Assembly (NCBI RefSeq): GCF_030272615.1
Contig: NC_081405.1
Coordinates: 610,699,065-610,763,064 of the forward strand
Origin: Cryptomeria japonica
Taxonomy: Eukaryota; Streptophyta; Pinopsida; Cupressales; Cupressaceae
Length of the DNA stretch: 64,000 nt
Reading direction: 5' to 3'
Numbering within the stretch: the stretch's first letter is position 1; each line of letters opens with the position of its first letter. The notes under the pieces are model-generated. The model searched no databases. It was not told where the DNA came from and saw only the letters and a program-made list of their open reading frames with translations. Made by a program: the position numbers and the translations under genes. Positions 1 through 12,474 of the stretch are shown piece by piece.

Positions 1-1669
1 AGTGTAGGTGTAATTGACTTTAGCACCTCCCTTGGATTTTGAGGAATCACCTTGTTCATAAGAAGGTAGGGGATCTTTAAAAGCCTTGTGATCAACATTA
101 GTTGCATGATTTCCAATGATGATTTTGCCAGCTTCGATGAGATCTTGAATATCATGTATGAGCTTCATGCAGTTGTTGGTGTTATGACCCTTGTTTCGAT
201 GGTATTCACAGTATTCATTTTCTCTCCACCATTTGGGTTTAACTTTTGGATCATATGGTCCAGAATTGTCTGGCAATGTTATCAGGTCATTTTCCAATAA
301 AGTTTTAAAAGTCAATTCATATGATTCATCTACATGAGTAAAATCACATTTAGGATTTGAAAGACAAGGTTTCTCTTTAAACCATTCTTTTGATTTTTTT
401 GGAGGATTTTCTGTTGCAGCTTCATCTTCTTTGAGTGCTTGTGTGCCACTGTCCAGGTTAAATATCATGTGTTTTGATTTTTCTTTGACAATGTCTACCA
501 CTCTATCATTAACAACATTCTTGTTGTTATCTTTGTCGTATTTCCAATACTTGTTCTTTTCTTTGGAACCAGAGCTTTGTTGTGTTTCTTTCCAAAGTGA
601 TATATCTCCTTTCTTTATAAGCACATCTTCCATTCTGAGGGCACTATCTACCATTTTGTTGAATGAAGGGTACACTTGCATTTAGATACTATATTTCAAT
701 TCAGGGATCAGGTCATTCACGAAGATATCCATCTTCTCAAAATTTGGAATAGGTTGTGAATGTCTAGAGAACATCTTTCTCCAATGTTGAAGGAAAGTGA
801 GAAAAGGTTCTCTTGTTTTCTATTTAGTGTTGCAAAGTTTGATCATAGTGACTAGATGACAAATGTTATATGAGAATCATTGTAGAAACAATTGGATTAA
901 TTTCTCAAAAGTTTGGATTCCCATAGGTAGGATTGAAAACCATTCCATAGCTTGCTCTGCTAAACTCCTTGGGAAAAGACACGAGATATGTTTGTTCGTG
1001 CATGAATTCCATATATAAAGCACAAAATTCTCTACCATGGTCTTGATGATCTACATTTCTATCATATTTTTCAAACTTAGGCATCTCTACTTTGGAGGGA
1101 AATGGAGGCATGTAAAGGTTTTTGTCAAATGAAAACGGGCATATTATGTCCAGAGAATATTGCTTTGATGATTTATCTTTGTTTTTTAGTTTTGTGATCT
1201 CAATCTATAACACTTGCAATCATTTGTTTACCAGGCCTAAAGGTGTCTCTTCCTCTTTAGTGATGAGGGTTTTAATGTTATAATTGATAGGAAGTTTGGC
1301 ACCTTGCTTTGCTAGCTCTAGAAAATAGTCTTCTTTTTCTCTAGACATGATGACTTTCATCATCTTTCAGAAATGCTTATCATTTAGACATTTATTTATA
1401 CTAGTTTCTGAAGGTTTAGAAGCTACAGGTTTGTCTGATGAAGAATCATTATCAGTGGCATGGGTGCTGAGGTTGTAATACTCAGCTTGTTGTTCTTGCC
1501 TTTCTCTAGACATGATGGGAGATAAGGGCTGATAAAAAATTGGTAAATTTGATGATGAGTGTTTATTGGAGAAGGGTTCTTCTACAAAGAATGGATTGTC
1601 TTGTTATGAAAAGAATGCCCCTTTACCTTTGTCAGTTTTGCTGTGAGAACTTCTGGTTTGAACAGGCAT
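1..1669 (-). pseudogene. gag of Tat-like Ty3 element (broken, partial)
   Basis: Gag, the structural polyprotein that packages element RNA. Translation begins plausibly at the ATG at 1669 (MPVQTRSSH...). Between 1111 and 905 lies the block MPPFPSKVEMPKFEKYD with HDH-like spacing, the start of a Retrotrans_gag domain. After a frameshift the capsid continues (MDIFVNDLIPELKYSI, stop, then VYPSFNKMVDSALRMEDVL). From about 685 to 1 the frame is open and contains YCEYHRNKGHNTNNC, the atypical CX2HX4HX4C-like knuckle of Tat/Athila gags, followed by IQDLIEAGKI. The same order occurs at 12996-14680. At least three in-frame stops or shifts are visible, so it is not functional. The open 3' part continues beyond the window edge. 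Confidence 0.8.
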
Positions 1670-3755
1670 TTACAACCGATGGGACCAAGAGCTAGATGTG
1701 ACGTAGATGTCAAGATCAAATTGGATCTAGTTGTTCATTTAACGTAGTGATTAAGGGAAGTAACTAAGATCTGGTTTGGTTTCAAGAATGATCTATCTTG
1801 TATAAGACATTATCTAAGTTAACTTAGGTTTGATAAGTAGTTGATTTAACTAGCTGAGAGATGATCAACAAAATAGTGCAACACAATGGCAAGGGTATGC
1901 TATCAAGATTGTTTATACTCAAAATTATGATGTTTGGTTTTATGCTCGCTAGCTATAGATTGATTTGAGAGGGTTTGACTGTTTTGACTAACAAGAAGAG
2001 GAATTCATACGAAAGAGTTTGCAGGTCCAGATGACAGTTTAACAATTACTAGATGATAAAGACAGTATTTCGTATGATTTGTTTCTTGATTTCATACGAC
2101 AGTTGGGTAGACTCTAGAGGATAATATGTTGAATGTTATGTATTTTTGCACGATAGACTGTAAGAGACCAAAAGATAGTTTATCAGACTCATATGACATA
2201 GTTTGTAAATCCAGATGAAAAACTATTAGGATCAATGAAATCTCATACGACAAGATGTATATAGCAGGATGACAATTCAACAGATTCATACGACAGAGAA
2301 CTAGATAGAAATGAAATTCTGACAGGCAGAGTTTGTGAACAACTGATGACTACCAGTTTTTGATAAGGACTGATGTTTCAATGACTGACAGAGACCGGTT
2401 TTGGACACAAAAAAAGTTTATCACTGAGTTGTTTGATATTGTTTTCTCTATTTTCAGTATTTAAGTTTCAGTTTCATGAGTGAAAATATAGAAAACATGC
2501 AAGATGTATTAATAATTTCAATCACAACATGCTAACCCTACGGAATTTGTCTTAGAGAAGAAAACATTTTCTTTCTGACTTAGGTACACACCTAATAGCT
2601 AAGCAGAATATGACCGCTGAGTCTCACGCAATGGATTCTCAACACCGTATTAGCCGACTCCAAGCGCTAATGGGGGCATGATATGACAAGTGTCTTGGGA
2701 GAGTTACTATCTCTCTTGCACAAATATTATCTCCCTTTTGGAGGTGAAATGGGTAGCTTCTATCTTATGATTCTTAGTTAGGAATTTCATTTGAAATTAC
2801 CCCTTGAAGTCATGCAAGCATGATTGGGGCCTATAGCCCGATAAGGTACCGAAACAAGCTATAGTCACGTAAATGTGATTGAGACTGCGAGGCCCTACAA
2901 AATGCTCGATATGAGAGATCTCAAAGAGAAAACTCAAATAATCCCATCCTCTAAGAATTTAATCATTAGAGGCCTATTTATTATAGTGAGTTGGAATGCT
3001 CAGGTCTAGCTGTACTCACTTGGGTCATTCTCATAGGGTGATTACTTTTTCCCACTGTGACAGACCCGCTAAAGGTATACAAATCTCAAAATTTAGAAAA
3101 AGCTTTGAGGGCCTAGATTTTTGATTGTCTATAAAAAGACAAGAGCATACTCTCCTACCTCTCTGATTTTTATGAAAACACGAAAGACAAATTTGTTCTT
3201 TAACCAGATAGCAATTTAAGTGCCTAAAAAAAAAGAACTTTAAAGAAAACACGAAGTTTGGTCGATTTTCTTTTAGGCAACCTACAAAAACAACACATTA
3301 GTAGTCATGTTGGTTTTGGTACTTTGATAGGTGTATGTTTTATTGATAAATTCTCTATCAAGCATCCTACAAGAAACTAGTTAGGCTGTAAAAAAATCTC
3401 AGGTAAACAGAAGATAGACCAAGGTTAGCATTAGCATTAGCAAAATCTAGATTCAATTTACAAAAAACCTAGAAAAGTATATTGTTTTTGAAACAATAAA
3501 ATATAAATTTGTACAATAGATTATACCTTCTTGCACGAGCATTCTCACCAGCCCGAATGATAAAACATAGAGTCAAATTATCGGAGCATAAAATCTTACG
3601 AGCTCTTTTTCTGATCCGTACGATAAAACAAAGACCTTGACAAAATAGCGTACGATGAAGTAAGTAAACTTGTATGATATTTAGAAGAGACTATATGGAC
3701 GAGACCTGAAAGATAGCAAAAAGAGTTATTTTGAGGCCAAAGGATTGAATTTCGA
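1670..3755 (-). other. 5' leader of element 1 with recurrent TCATACGAC-like words
   Basis: This untranslated stretch lies between the PBS and the gag ATG (minus strand). No convincing ORF is present. The word TCATACGA(C) or a one-base variant recurs around 2010, 2075, 2092, 2190, 2245 and 2285, and degenerate forms recur around 3595-3680, in either orientation. The rest is ordinary AT-rich sequence. Confidence 0.5.
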
Positions 3756-3773
3756 GCCCCACAGTGGGTGCCA
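3756..3773 (-). promoter_or_regulatory. Primer-binding site of element 1
   Basis: The minus strand reads TGGCACCCACTGTGGGGC six bases inside the LTR end. It differs at a few positions from the PBS at 9443-9460 of the complete Tat-like element (TGGTGCCCACCATGGGGC) and has the form expected for binding the 3' end of a host tRNA that primes reverse transcription. The tRNA identity (often Arg in this lineage) is not established here. Confidence 0.75.
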
Positions 3774-3779
3774 AAAATA

Positions 3780-4815
3780 TGTGTGAAAAGTGGATTATAT
3801 CTATAAGTTGTATCTGAATACACAACACTTCAATTAAGTCATTAGATGCATGGTTAGTAAATCAGTAATCAACCATAAACCATTACAAAGTGACCTATTG
3901 CCTTCTAGTAGATGCAAGTTTAGTCTTGCTCTCAGATTTCATATGCAATACTAGTGACTAGACAACACCTAAACGAAGGATTTAATCTATATGAGCATAA
4001 GATTGAGCTAAATGGATGCAAGATTTAAGCTAGATGAATGCCAAATATGCAAGATTAATCTAACATGATTTAAGCAATATTAAGCTACATGATCTAATAC
4101 TTATGCAATAACCAATATGTAAATATCTAAATGCACAAATCTCAATGAACCTAGAGCAAAAATATCATAATAACAATATATTCTCCAGGATCTTGAATTA
4201 GGAGATGAGAGCCTGAATTTATAGAAAATTCAGAAAGAAACCAATGGCTAAGATCAAATTATGATGAGTGATCAAGATTTCCCAAGAGGGAGAACAATCC
4301 AGGTGAATTGATGTGATCGACTCCTTTTCTCAGTTTTACAGAAAATTGAATTAAAACTAAGATAAAATAAGAAGAAAAAAAATTGATTTATTCTCTATTT
4401 CATTCAATTTTCATATTTAAATTTGTTATTTGCTTTCTCTGAGATTATTCCTTCAATTTTTAATTTGATTTTTTAGGATTGTCTCCAATTGATTTCTTTT
4501 CTCAATTTTTAATTTTTTTCCCCAATTAATTCCTTTTTTGATGATTGAATGGCAATTTGATTTATTTAATTAAATATGCTAGGATATTGAGTAAAATAAA
4601 TAAGATAATTGTTTAAAAATGATTTACTTGAAAAGATCAATTAATTAAATAAATATTTAATTAATACTGGTTGATTAATTTACCATGTGACATTGATGAT
4701 TTAATAAATTAATTGTGTGCTCAAGATTAATTTTAATTGCCTTTGGTTAGGATCTTGGTGATGTTGTTGAGATTAGGGGGCCTATGGTTTAGATGACCAT
4801 TTTTAGGGTATTACA
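3780..4815 (-). repeat. 5' LTR of element 1
   Basis: On the minus strand the LTR starts TGTAATACCC and ends TTTTCACACA, six bases before the PBS. A TATA-like box (TATAAATTCAG, plus positions 4213-4223) is followed by a CTCTCATC stretch, closely resembling the TATA region of the other Tat-like LTR at 8937. The part at 4540-4730 is rich in TTTAATTAA words, as in that LTR. The partner LTR is not in the window, so the 4815 boundary is provisional. Confidence 0.65.
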
Positions 4816-5059
4816 GTGCTCACTTTCCTAAAAGTAGTGCATACGTGCTCACTTTCCTAAAGACAACATGTATGCGGTATCTTTTTTTAGGCTCGGGAAC
4901 AACAGACCTAAGCGCGTATGCAGTGGTTTCAAATTTTAGAACCGTGTATGTGTTGCTTGTTTTTTCAGGTTTTTTTGTGGTGGTTTCCACTTTTTTGACC
5001 ACCATCTTTGTGCACATACCTTGCAATAACAATAATAAAAGACATTGAATAAAGAAAGA
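4816..5059. other. Unassigned spacer with a 17-bp direct repeat
   Basis: GTGCTCACTTTCCTAAA occurs at about 4817 and again at about 4849. Short ORFs overlap here on both strands without any family resemblance. No gene is recognised. Confidence 0.4.
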
Positions 5060-6229
5060 AGAACAAATAAAATATTTCTCAATCCTTGAAAGACAAATCT
5101 GAAGAATGTTGCAGACTTGAGAGTGAAAATGGACAACTGAAGCTTGACCTACAATATGCTAGAGAACATGAGGAATATCTTGAAAGGCAAATCATTCTTA
5201 TTACATATGATCTTTATGCTGCAAATGAATACAAGGAGAAGTTCTAGATTAGTTCAACTAAGCTTGATGAAATGCTTGCAAGTCAAATTAATCCTAATGA
5301 CACTCAAGGTCTTGGATATGAGAAAGGAGAAAGCTCCAAGTCTGGTCAAAGCAACCCTAAGACTCAACAGTAGAAGAACAACTCAAGAAGGCCTTTGGTA
5401 AGACAACCTAATGCTCATAAATTCAATGGTAATTATTTTGCTTGCAATAAATTTAGTCATATGGCAAGTCAATGCAAAAATATGATGATAAATACATGGG
5501 GGTATCACTAGCAGGCAATATCATATCACGTGCTTTCATATTGGGGGGTTTAATATCCCAAAAATGAGGGTACAATATATTTCCTATTGTTGAAAATAGG
5601 GGTTTTTTTAATTCGGGCTATGAAAAAATGTAATATTTGGTGAGAATAGGGGGTCTTTTAATTCAAGTTGTGTATTGGGAGAGGGTGGAAAAAAGTATTT
5701 TAGGGCAATATTTTTTGAAAATAGGGGGATTCTTTAGTATGCCATGAATGCACATTATATAACTCAGGTTCACTAAGTGAAGCCCCTATGGATCAATAAT
5801 GCTTCATGTTTTACTAGCCAATGTCTCAAATGCAATAAATATGATCATAAGGAAAATGTATGCAGAAGTATGATGAATAACCTTTAAGATAAGAGGAATA
5901 TCAGATGTTATGCATGTGGTATGTTTGGACATGTTGCTAATCAATGCAGATCAAAAAGAAATCAAATGAATTTTAGACCTATAAAGGGAAATGTTGTTTG
6001 TTATGCTTGCAACAAATCCAATCATATTGCTAAGCATTGTAGAAGCAGAAATGTGAATATGAGAGGTTCGAAAGACAAGAACAAGAATGAGAAGCCAGAT
6101 GAGAAGAGAAAAGAAAAATTTGAGGAGATTAGAGATCAGATGAAGAAGACATGGGTTAAGAAGACTGATTCAGAGGCAAGAAGTGGGTCTACACCTAATT
6201 CTAGTGCTCGAACTACATCTGGTAACTGA
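5060..6229 (+). pseudogene. Copia-type gag remnant with multiple CCHC zinc knuckles
   Basis: The plus-strand translation, with frameshifts, first shows a coiled-coil-like stretch (ESENGQLKLDLQYAREHEEY) and a KLDEML...GLGY block, the layout common in plant Copia gags. Zinc knuckles follow: a damaged one near 5440-5480 (first Cys lost, ACNKFSHMASQC), one near 5815-5865 (CLKCNKYDHKENVC), one near 5908-5950 (CYACGMFGHVANQC) and one near 6000-6042 (CYACNKSNHIAKHC). A basic tail ends at the stop at 6229. An AT-rich, non-coding-looking stretch (5500-5760) separates the first knuckle from the rest. No protease or RT follows. It may be the gag of element A just downstream, or an older fragment next to it. 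Confidence 0.6.
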
Positions 6230-6669
6230 ACCTATGCATCTAACCTTGGGGATGTTATAATGCAAATCTTTCAAACCCCTTGTTTAAAGATTTGTGTCTA
6301 TTTCTAGAAGGTTGGAAAATTATTTATGATTGAAGATGTTTGAGGTAGATTTCTGGAAGATTTGAACCTATTTGGAGATCTGGTGAAGAATTTCTCTTGG
6401 ATATAGAGCATCTAGAAGAATTAGGGTAGAGTGCATTAATTGCAGTAAAATGTTAGGTTTGTGGAGAATAAAAGGTAACTTTTCCTCTTCATTTCTCACT
6501 TTGCAATTGAAGAGAAGAAGTATAGAGATCTCTAGGAAGAAGGCAATCAAGCGAAATTCGGTGCTATCAATTTCCTAAGAGATTTGGCGAATAAACCTGA
6601 TTTGATGTCAAAGGTATTTATCAGTGAAAGCCCCTCTTTCGATTGAAGTTTGAAATTTGAATTTGCAAA

Positions 6670-7972
6670 ATGGCTACATCTGGTACCACAACCCTTGTGA
6701 TTCTCAATATCACTGAGCATGTTCATCTCATCTATAAAAATCATCCATTCATTTCAATAGAGAGTGATCCGAAGAGTGCCTTTTCATTTGTACCCCATAG
6801 AGTGCTACACATTGAAGATATAAGGGTTTACACTCATGCTCTAGTTGAAGAATTAGGAAGCTCACAACTACTGAATCTTTTCAACAACTGGTTATCCAAT
6901 CAAAGTTCCATGGTTAAACCTGAATTTCAAGAACTGGAAAACAAGTGTTTTGTTCAATTTATGAAGTTTTTGATGGTGTATGAACAAGAGTGTATTCAAT
7001 ATATTTTGAGTCATGTTCATGATGAATTCATGTGGTTGGATAGGTTGCACAAGATCACTAAAGGCATGATTCAGGTAGTTACAGGGTTGTGTGCATTCAG
7101 TTCATTGGCATCCCTCAACATAGTGAAGAATGACATTGTAACCAACACAACTGGGTCAAAGTTTGATAAACTTACAATGACTATCAATGACATTTTGGAG
7201 GATGACATCTAGTTTGCATCCATGGTGATAGGATACAAGATTTATTACATCAACCAAATGAACTTTATATTCAGTACTGTTGTATACACTACATATGAGA
7301 TAATAAGAGAGAATGAGAAATATGATCTTTTTGAGTTGCTCCAAAGTGAGCTCATCAAGAATCTAAATAACTTCAAGGAAAATAGGAAGCACCCCTTTTA
7401 ATATGATACCCTACTTTTGTCTACATTCTTCTATTTCAACAATGACATTCTGGGCATTGGTGCAGTACAGTGGCCATTTGATAGGCCTATGGGAATGCAA
7501 ATTAGGAAGTATCTCTACAACATCAATGATTCCAAAGCCCAAAACAAGAATTAATGGGGATATTTTAAGAAATTTCAAGAGGAAATGCATGAGAGAGAGA
7601 ATTCCTAAATCTATTATGGAGAAATAAGCTAGCACCATATGTTTCATCGTTGACACCGATCAGTGCCTGATGGAAGCGGTGTAGCCCTGAACTTCATGGA
7701 TTTTACCAATGGGCTATGAAGTTGATGAGAAAATTTTCCAGAACTATATACGCAACATTTGTTGAGCCAACCGCTGGAGTTTAATGAAGAAAGGTTCGAA
7801 ACCTACAAGGAAAATACCCTAAAACTTCATCAACAATTTAAGAGACCAATTATTCATAAGAAGATCTAGAAAGAGGTTGAAGCTTTTGCAGAAAGAATGG
7901 GGACATCAAAAGAGACTATCTGAAAAGGTAGAGAAGAAAACATTACCTTTGAAGGGCAATCAATAAAAGTGA
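6670..7972 (+). pseudogene. Unknown protein of element A, N-terminal part
   Basis: The ATG at 6670 opens 180 codons (MATSGTTTLVILNITEH...) ending at 7212. The same frame continues past the stop with coding character (YEIIRENEKYDLFELLQSEL, then GAVQWPFDRP). Around 7740 it shifts into a second frame (EFNEERFETYKENTLKLHQQ). The last in-frame residues before the inserted element are GQSIKV, and these join in frame to sequence at 26586. I recognise no domain: no zinc knuckle, protease, RT or integrase motif. The protein looks soluble and alpha-helical. Stops and the frameshift make it a pseudogene. Whether it is Gag-like or a captured host protein cannot be told from the sequence alone. Confidence 0.5.
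7968..7972. repeat. Target-site duplication, left copy (AGTGA)
   Basis: AGTGA directly precedes the TG of the 5' LTR at 7973 and is repeated at 26581-26585 directly after the CA of the 3' LTR. A 5-bp duplication is normal for LTR-element integration and fixes both ends. Confidence 0.9.
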
Positions 7973-9438
7973 TGTAGATGTATAAAAATGACCATATTCC
8001 TAAATGAATATTTAATATTCATTTTATTCTCATTCCTCTATTTAGTTAAATCTAATTTAATTAAATCACCCACATTCTTCTATTTAATTAAATAAATTAT
8101 TCAATTTATTTATTTAAATTCACTTAAGCCCTTTTATATCATTTAATTGAACAAATCATTTTATTTAATTAAATCCCTTCTCTCTACTTTTTAATTAAAT
8201 TTACATTTAATTAAATAGTTCACCCCAATTAAATAAATCTAATTTATTTAAATCCCTAACTTGCAACCAAATTGAAATAAAGCAATTTATTTTAATTAAA
8301 TCCTATTATTCCTCACCCACTTGCATTTTCCTACATCTCCCACTTGCCTCCTAACCCTCTTCCTAAATTCTTCTAGAATACCTCTAATCCTAATCAATTA
8401 ACCTAAACCCATCAATTATCCCCTTTCCTGAAATTTGAGGAGGTCACTTCTCAAATTTGGAGTAAAGTCTTCCAAAGGAATTATGGGCGATGCCAGAAAG
8501 CAGGGCGTCCCCCTGTCCCAAATTTGGAAGGACTCTTACAAATTTTTCCCCAAAGTCTTAAAACCATTAATGGTTAACTAACCCTTAGTGGCATGGTTAG
8601 AGACTTTTTGTCTAACTCAACCCTCATCTAACCTAGGGGTCTCATCAATCATTCATTGCTTTGACCATGGTTATCTCTTTAACCTTTGCATGAGTTTATC
8701 CTTTGGGTAAAATCTTTATCCAATGGATAACCTTAACTTAACATTAACCTTTACTATCTAAGGTAACCATGAGGTCTTCTCAAGCATTTAATGCTTCTTA
8801 CCTCTCCTCTCAAGCAGTCTTATGTTGATAATTGTCACCATTTCATTGGTGAGAATTGCAAACATGGATTGATAACTTTCAATCTTGACCCTTGATTAGA
8901 TCCTTCAATCCCGACCATCCATTGCCCTATTTTTCCTATAAATAGAGCTCTCATTCTTCCATTTCTAGAATCCAAGTCTTTAGCATTATACTTATACTTA
9001 ATTTTAACAAGCATTTAGCCTCTCTTTGCAATAGAAATTAATCTAATAAGCATTTTAGAGTATTTCTATTATCATTAGCTTAAATCACATAAGTAGTATA
9101 TCATGTTAGGGTAGTATTTTACTAACCTTGTCATCGTATCATCAAGTTTAGTTCATTTACTAAAATCATGCATAAATAGGATGCATTCATATTAAATTTG
9201 ATCAAAAGCATCCCTCGTTCTTGCATTCGTCATCCCTAAGTCAGTTTTCTCAGTGATCTGAGAGCAAAGGCATTGGCTTGAGGGACCTTGTGAGATAGAG
9301 AACCATGGAACACTCCTTAGGAAGTGAAGCCATTCCTCATGGCTCCATAACTTGCACCAAGAGTCCGATGGGTGTGTGGGAAAGTCCTTGAAATATTTCC
9401 ACATATTGGATTTCATCGAACCTCTTTTACCGCATACA
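7973..9438 (+). repeat. 5' LTR of element 2
   Basis: Near-identical to 25107-26580 along its length. The first 350 bp are dense in TTTAATTAAAT words. The TATA box TATAAATAGAG lies at 8937-8947 with a CTCTCATTCTTCC initiator-like run after it. The one clear exception to identity is at about 8483-8520, where a GC-rich block replaces the sequence found in the 3' LTR at 25613-25662. Confidence 0.93.
8937..8947 (+). promoter_or_regulatory. TATA box in the 5' LTR
   Basis: TATAAATAGAG sits about 500 bp before the LTR end. The same box is at 26079-26089 in the 3' LTR, and a similar one lies on the minus strand at 4213-4223 in the LTR of element 1. The position and the pyrimidine-rich start region after it fit the U3/R boundary. 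Confidence 0.65.
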
Positions 9439-9442
9439 TTTC

Positions 9443-9460
9443 TGGTGCCCACCATGGGGC
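9443..9460 (+). promoter_or_regulatory. Primer-binding site of element 2
   Basis: TGGTGCCCACCATGGGGC begins four bases after the LTR terminus CATACA. It matches the PBS type of element 1 and the usual Ty3 position. Confidence 0.8.
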
Positions 9461-12400
9461 ATAACCCAATTAATCAAATCAGTTTTTGAATCTGACCACT
9501 TTTGCAGGTACGCAGGAAACAAGAATCAACACATAGTGAACATCTCTGAGCCCATCTAGTATACTGTTTGACGCATGGGACTCATATCCTAGTGCATGGA
9601 GACCCTCACTTAGTGCATAACATTCATTAAATTTTTCCTGTAGGTTTCGGCATGGGAACTTAATAGTATAGGGCATTTGGAAAACAACTCAGTGTGTCGG
9701 GTCTGTCCGATAGCGCATCCAGGTAATTTTGTAGCGCATCACAAACAAAGAACAAGAAATACTTTGTAACCGAGATTGGAATTAGACTTGTGAAAGTCCA
9801 CAAAGCCAGTATTTTGCTAATAGATTTAATTGTTGTTTTTGCAGGATTTCTGACAGTTTCATTGCAGGATTTGGGAGTCCATTTTATTTTTAAATTAGGA
9901 TTTGAAGTAGTTTGAAGTTTTTACTAATTTAGCAAAGTTAGTTAAAAATTTGAATTCTTTTAATTCTTGTTTAAAGCTAAAATTGAACTCACACCTCATT
10001 TGGGCAATTAAAAAGAATCACAACAAAAATCTTTCCTTGCTTTCATAAGAGAAAACTTTCCTTTGGGTTGCTAAAAAGAACATACAAACTTTCTATTTTT
10101 GCAAAAAGAGATTGGAAAAGAACCTCACCATCCTTTGGTGCATAAAAGGATCGATCTTTTAAAATTTTGCAAGGAAAAAGATTCACATTTGTCTAAATTT
10201 TGTTTTCAAGTTAAAGAGGGAAGTTCTTCCCCTTTTGTTGATTTCTTTTGTTGAGCACCAAGATAGAAAAAATTTCTTTGTTGACCAAGTTCCTTTACTA
10301 GCTCAGATAATCACTAATTTGATGGGATAAAACGAACACCATGTTTTTGTGGAGCAACATCTCCAAGTAGAAGTTAGCAAATCATTGCAATAAAAGGTTA
10401 AAAAGAACACTTGTGTGCTTTTATTCAAATGTGGAAGGAATATGGTCTCCCCTTAACTGGGTGATCAAAACGCTAGACCACTCTTACGCTTTCAGTGTTT
10501 AAGCATTAAAATCTTTAGCAGGCCTGCCCTCCCAAGTAGTTGAAAAACTCTTAAAGCTATTTTTTGGCCGGTGTGAGGGGAACGACCTAAGTGGGGAATG
10601 ATTTTGACGCCAAGTGTTCCAACCCACTATAATCAAAAGTGGAAAGTGATGAAAGTCCTTTTCAACGGTTGCGTGCAGCGATTAGCCTTCCCCCAATATC
10701 TTTACGATATGTAAAGCCTTTGTTCTAAAGTTTGGGAAGCCTCTTGAGGGATTTTATCACTAACGGTCGAACGGGAAGCCTGATTACAAACTTTAGCATT
10801 AGAAACTTTGAGCTGAGTTAGTATCCAAACATTTACAGTATCATAGTGCAAGGGTGGGGAAGAATCTGCCCCCAAGATTACTCACCATATATCTCCCAAG
10901 ATAACTACTCAATTGTGAAGCAATTCACTTTGAGTTAATTTATGGCAAAAGGCAAAAAAATAGGTGCCCCCTAGGGGGTGACAAGCCTGTTTGAGCCGAC
11001 GGAGTATCAAGACTAGTGAGCTATGGTATTGTCGATGACCTTTGAATAAAGAGTCTATTTGATTTGTATTTTTTGTATCCAAACTTGTTGAAACATTGGG
11101 GATTTGAACACATCCTCGCAAAACATACACTCATTGTTTAGACTAGGCAAAATGGTTATCTCTTTTGTGTTGTACTTTCATTTCTTACATCAGAAAATCA
11201 TCCATAATCATTGAAACAAAGTTCAAAAATCCCAAAAAACCACCAAGTCAAAATTATCAGGGCAGTTTAGCGCATAAGAGCAACATCTTAGTGCTTTGGA
11301 ACCATAGTTTAGCATATTTCTTCTGAACTTTAGCTCGTAATCAATCCAAACATTAACAGTTCGAAACTTAGTGCTTTCTGAGAACATTCTAGCGAGTAGA
11401 AGCAATAGCTTAGCGCATTGAGACCAAACATTAGCTCGTTGAAGTCAACAGTTAGTGCATTAGAAACCCATATTAGTGCATAAACCTTTCAAAGCAAAAC
11501 AAACTCAAACAATCCAGTTAGCGCGTCTCAGAGACAGCTTAGCACGTGGAGTTCATTCTCTAGCGCATTGTGGAAATTTAGTAGCGCATTGGGTTTCTGG
11601 CTTAGCACATAGCAGAAACTAAGAAAACAGGGGGCAAAATAGAAGCTATTTTTGAAAAATCTAAAAACAATTTAGGAAGCCTTCTTTCCTTATCTTGAAC
11701 TCCATCAAATAGAAAATCAAAATCAAAGTATCAAAACTACTCCAAAAACAAGTTTTCCATAAAACAAAGTTATCCAAATCCAAAAACTAGTCAAAAGATA
11801 AAGCACATCTCTCCCATCAAAATCAGGAAACACCATCGCATGTATCAAAAGGTCCTTCAATCAAATGGATTTTTATCCAAAAACATACTTGTTTTAAACT
11901 CCAAGTTGTCAAATCGAGTTTCCATATCGGGAAAACTGTTATTCCATATCATTTGACATGCTTTGTCATGAGGGGGCATCTAAACCTTCATTTGATAAAG
12001 TAAAGCTTAAGTTTCCAAACAAGATATCTTGAATCCAAAACAAATCAAAGGAAACCATTGATAACTTGTGGATGAATAATCCTCATATTCTGAGAAGAAA
12101 GAGTATTTATCATAACACTAAGTTGAGGAAACAACAACCCGGTTCTCTGAAACTCACCAAACGGAATAGATTTTTATACATCAATCACCAACTCTTAAAA
12201 TCTCATCGAACATTCCTTCATCATATGTGCTTGTATCTTCAAGATAAAACAAACAAATTTCACAAGGAACCATTGAGGAGTAGAGCATTTTGTCAAAAAT
12301 CAGCATTCAGTCAACGCCTAAATCAAGGAGGAAAGATCAATCCAACTTTCTTCCCCGAAGTGTGCATCACTTACAATATACCTTGATTTGAACCACCAAT

Positions 12401-12474
12401 CCCTGAGCAAAACATTGAAGAGGAGTTCATTCCCTTTGTCACAGAAAGTTTCTACTAGTTGCCCATTGTTACTT
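9461..12474 (+). other. Long leader of element 2 with TAGCGCAT word arrays
   Basis: About 3 kb between PBS and gag without a credible gene. TAGCGCAT or close variants (TAGTGCAT, TAGCTCGT, TAGCACGT) occur at about 9590-9740 and very densely at 11266-11612, where I count about 15 in 348 bp, all on the plus strand. The middle (9770-11260) is AT-rich and unstructured by eye. ORFs here are short and match nothing. Confidence 0.7.
11266..11612 (+). repeat. Dense TTAGCGCAT word array (sense leader)
   Basis: About 15 degenerate copies of TTAGCGCAT, mean spacing about 23 nt. The spacers are unrelated to one another, so this is not a simple tandem repeat. The reverse-complement array at 24108-24515 has the same word and spacing. 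Confidence 0.75.

Larger units (their letters stand above)
1..4815 (-). mobile_element. Ty3/Tat-like LTR retrotransposon, 5' part (element 1)
   Basis: Read on the minus strand this is the 5' end of a Ty3-superfamily element: LTR, primer-binding site, a leader of about 2 kb, then gag running off the left edge. The gag matches that of the complete Tat-like element at 7973-26580 in both the capsid-like block and the region after the CCHC-like motif, and the PBS is the same type, so the lineage call rests on internal comparison. The 3' half and the second LTR are outside the window, so no target-site duplication can be checked. The LTR start at 4815 is inferred only from a TGTAATACCC terminus. 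Confidence 0.8.

Noticed and set aside
4820-5136. Three overlapping ORFs on opposite strands
   Set aside because: No start context, family match or conservation; mutually exclusive frames.
9192-9455. Paired minus-strand ORFs at 9192-9455 and 26334-26558
   Set aside because: They are the same stretch of the two Tat-like LTRs; no domain, and opposite to element transcription.
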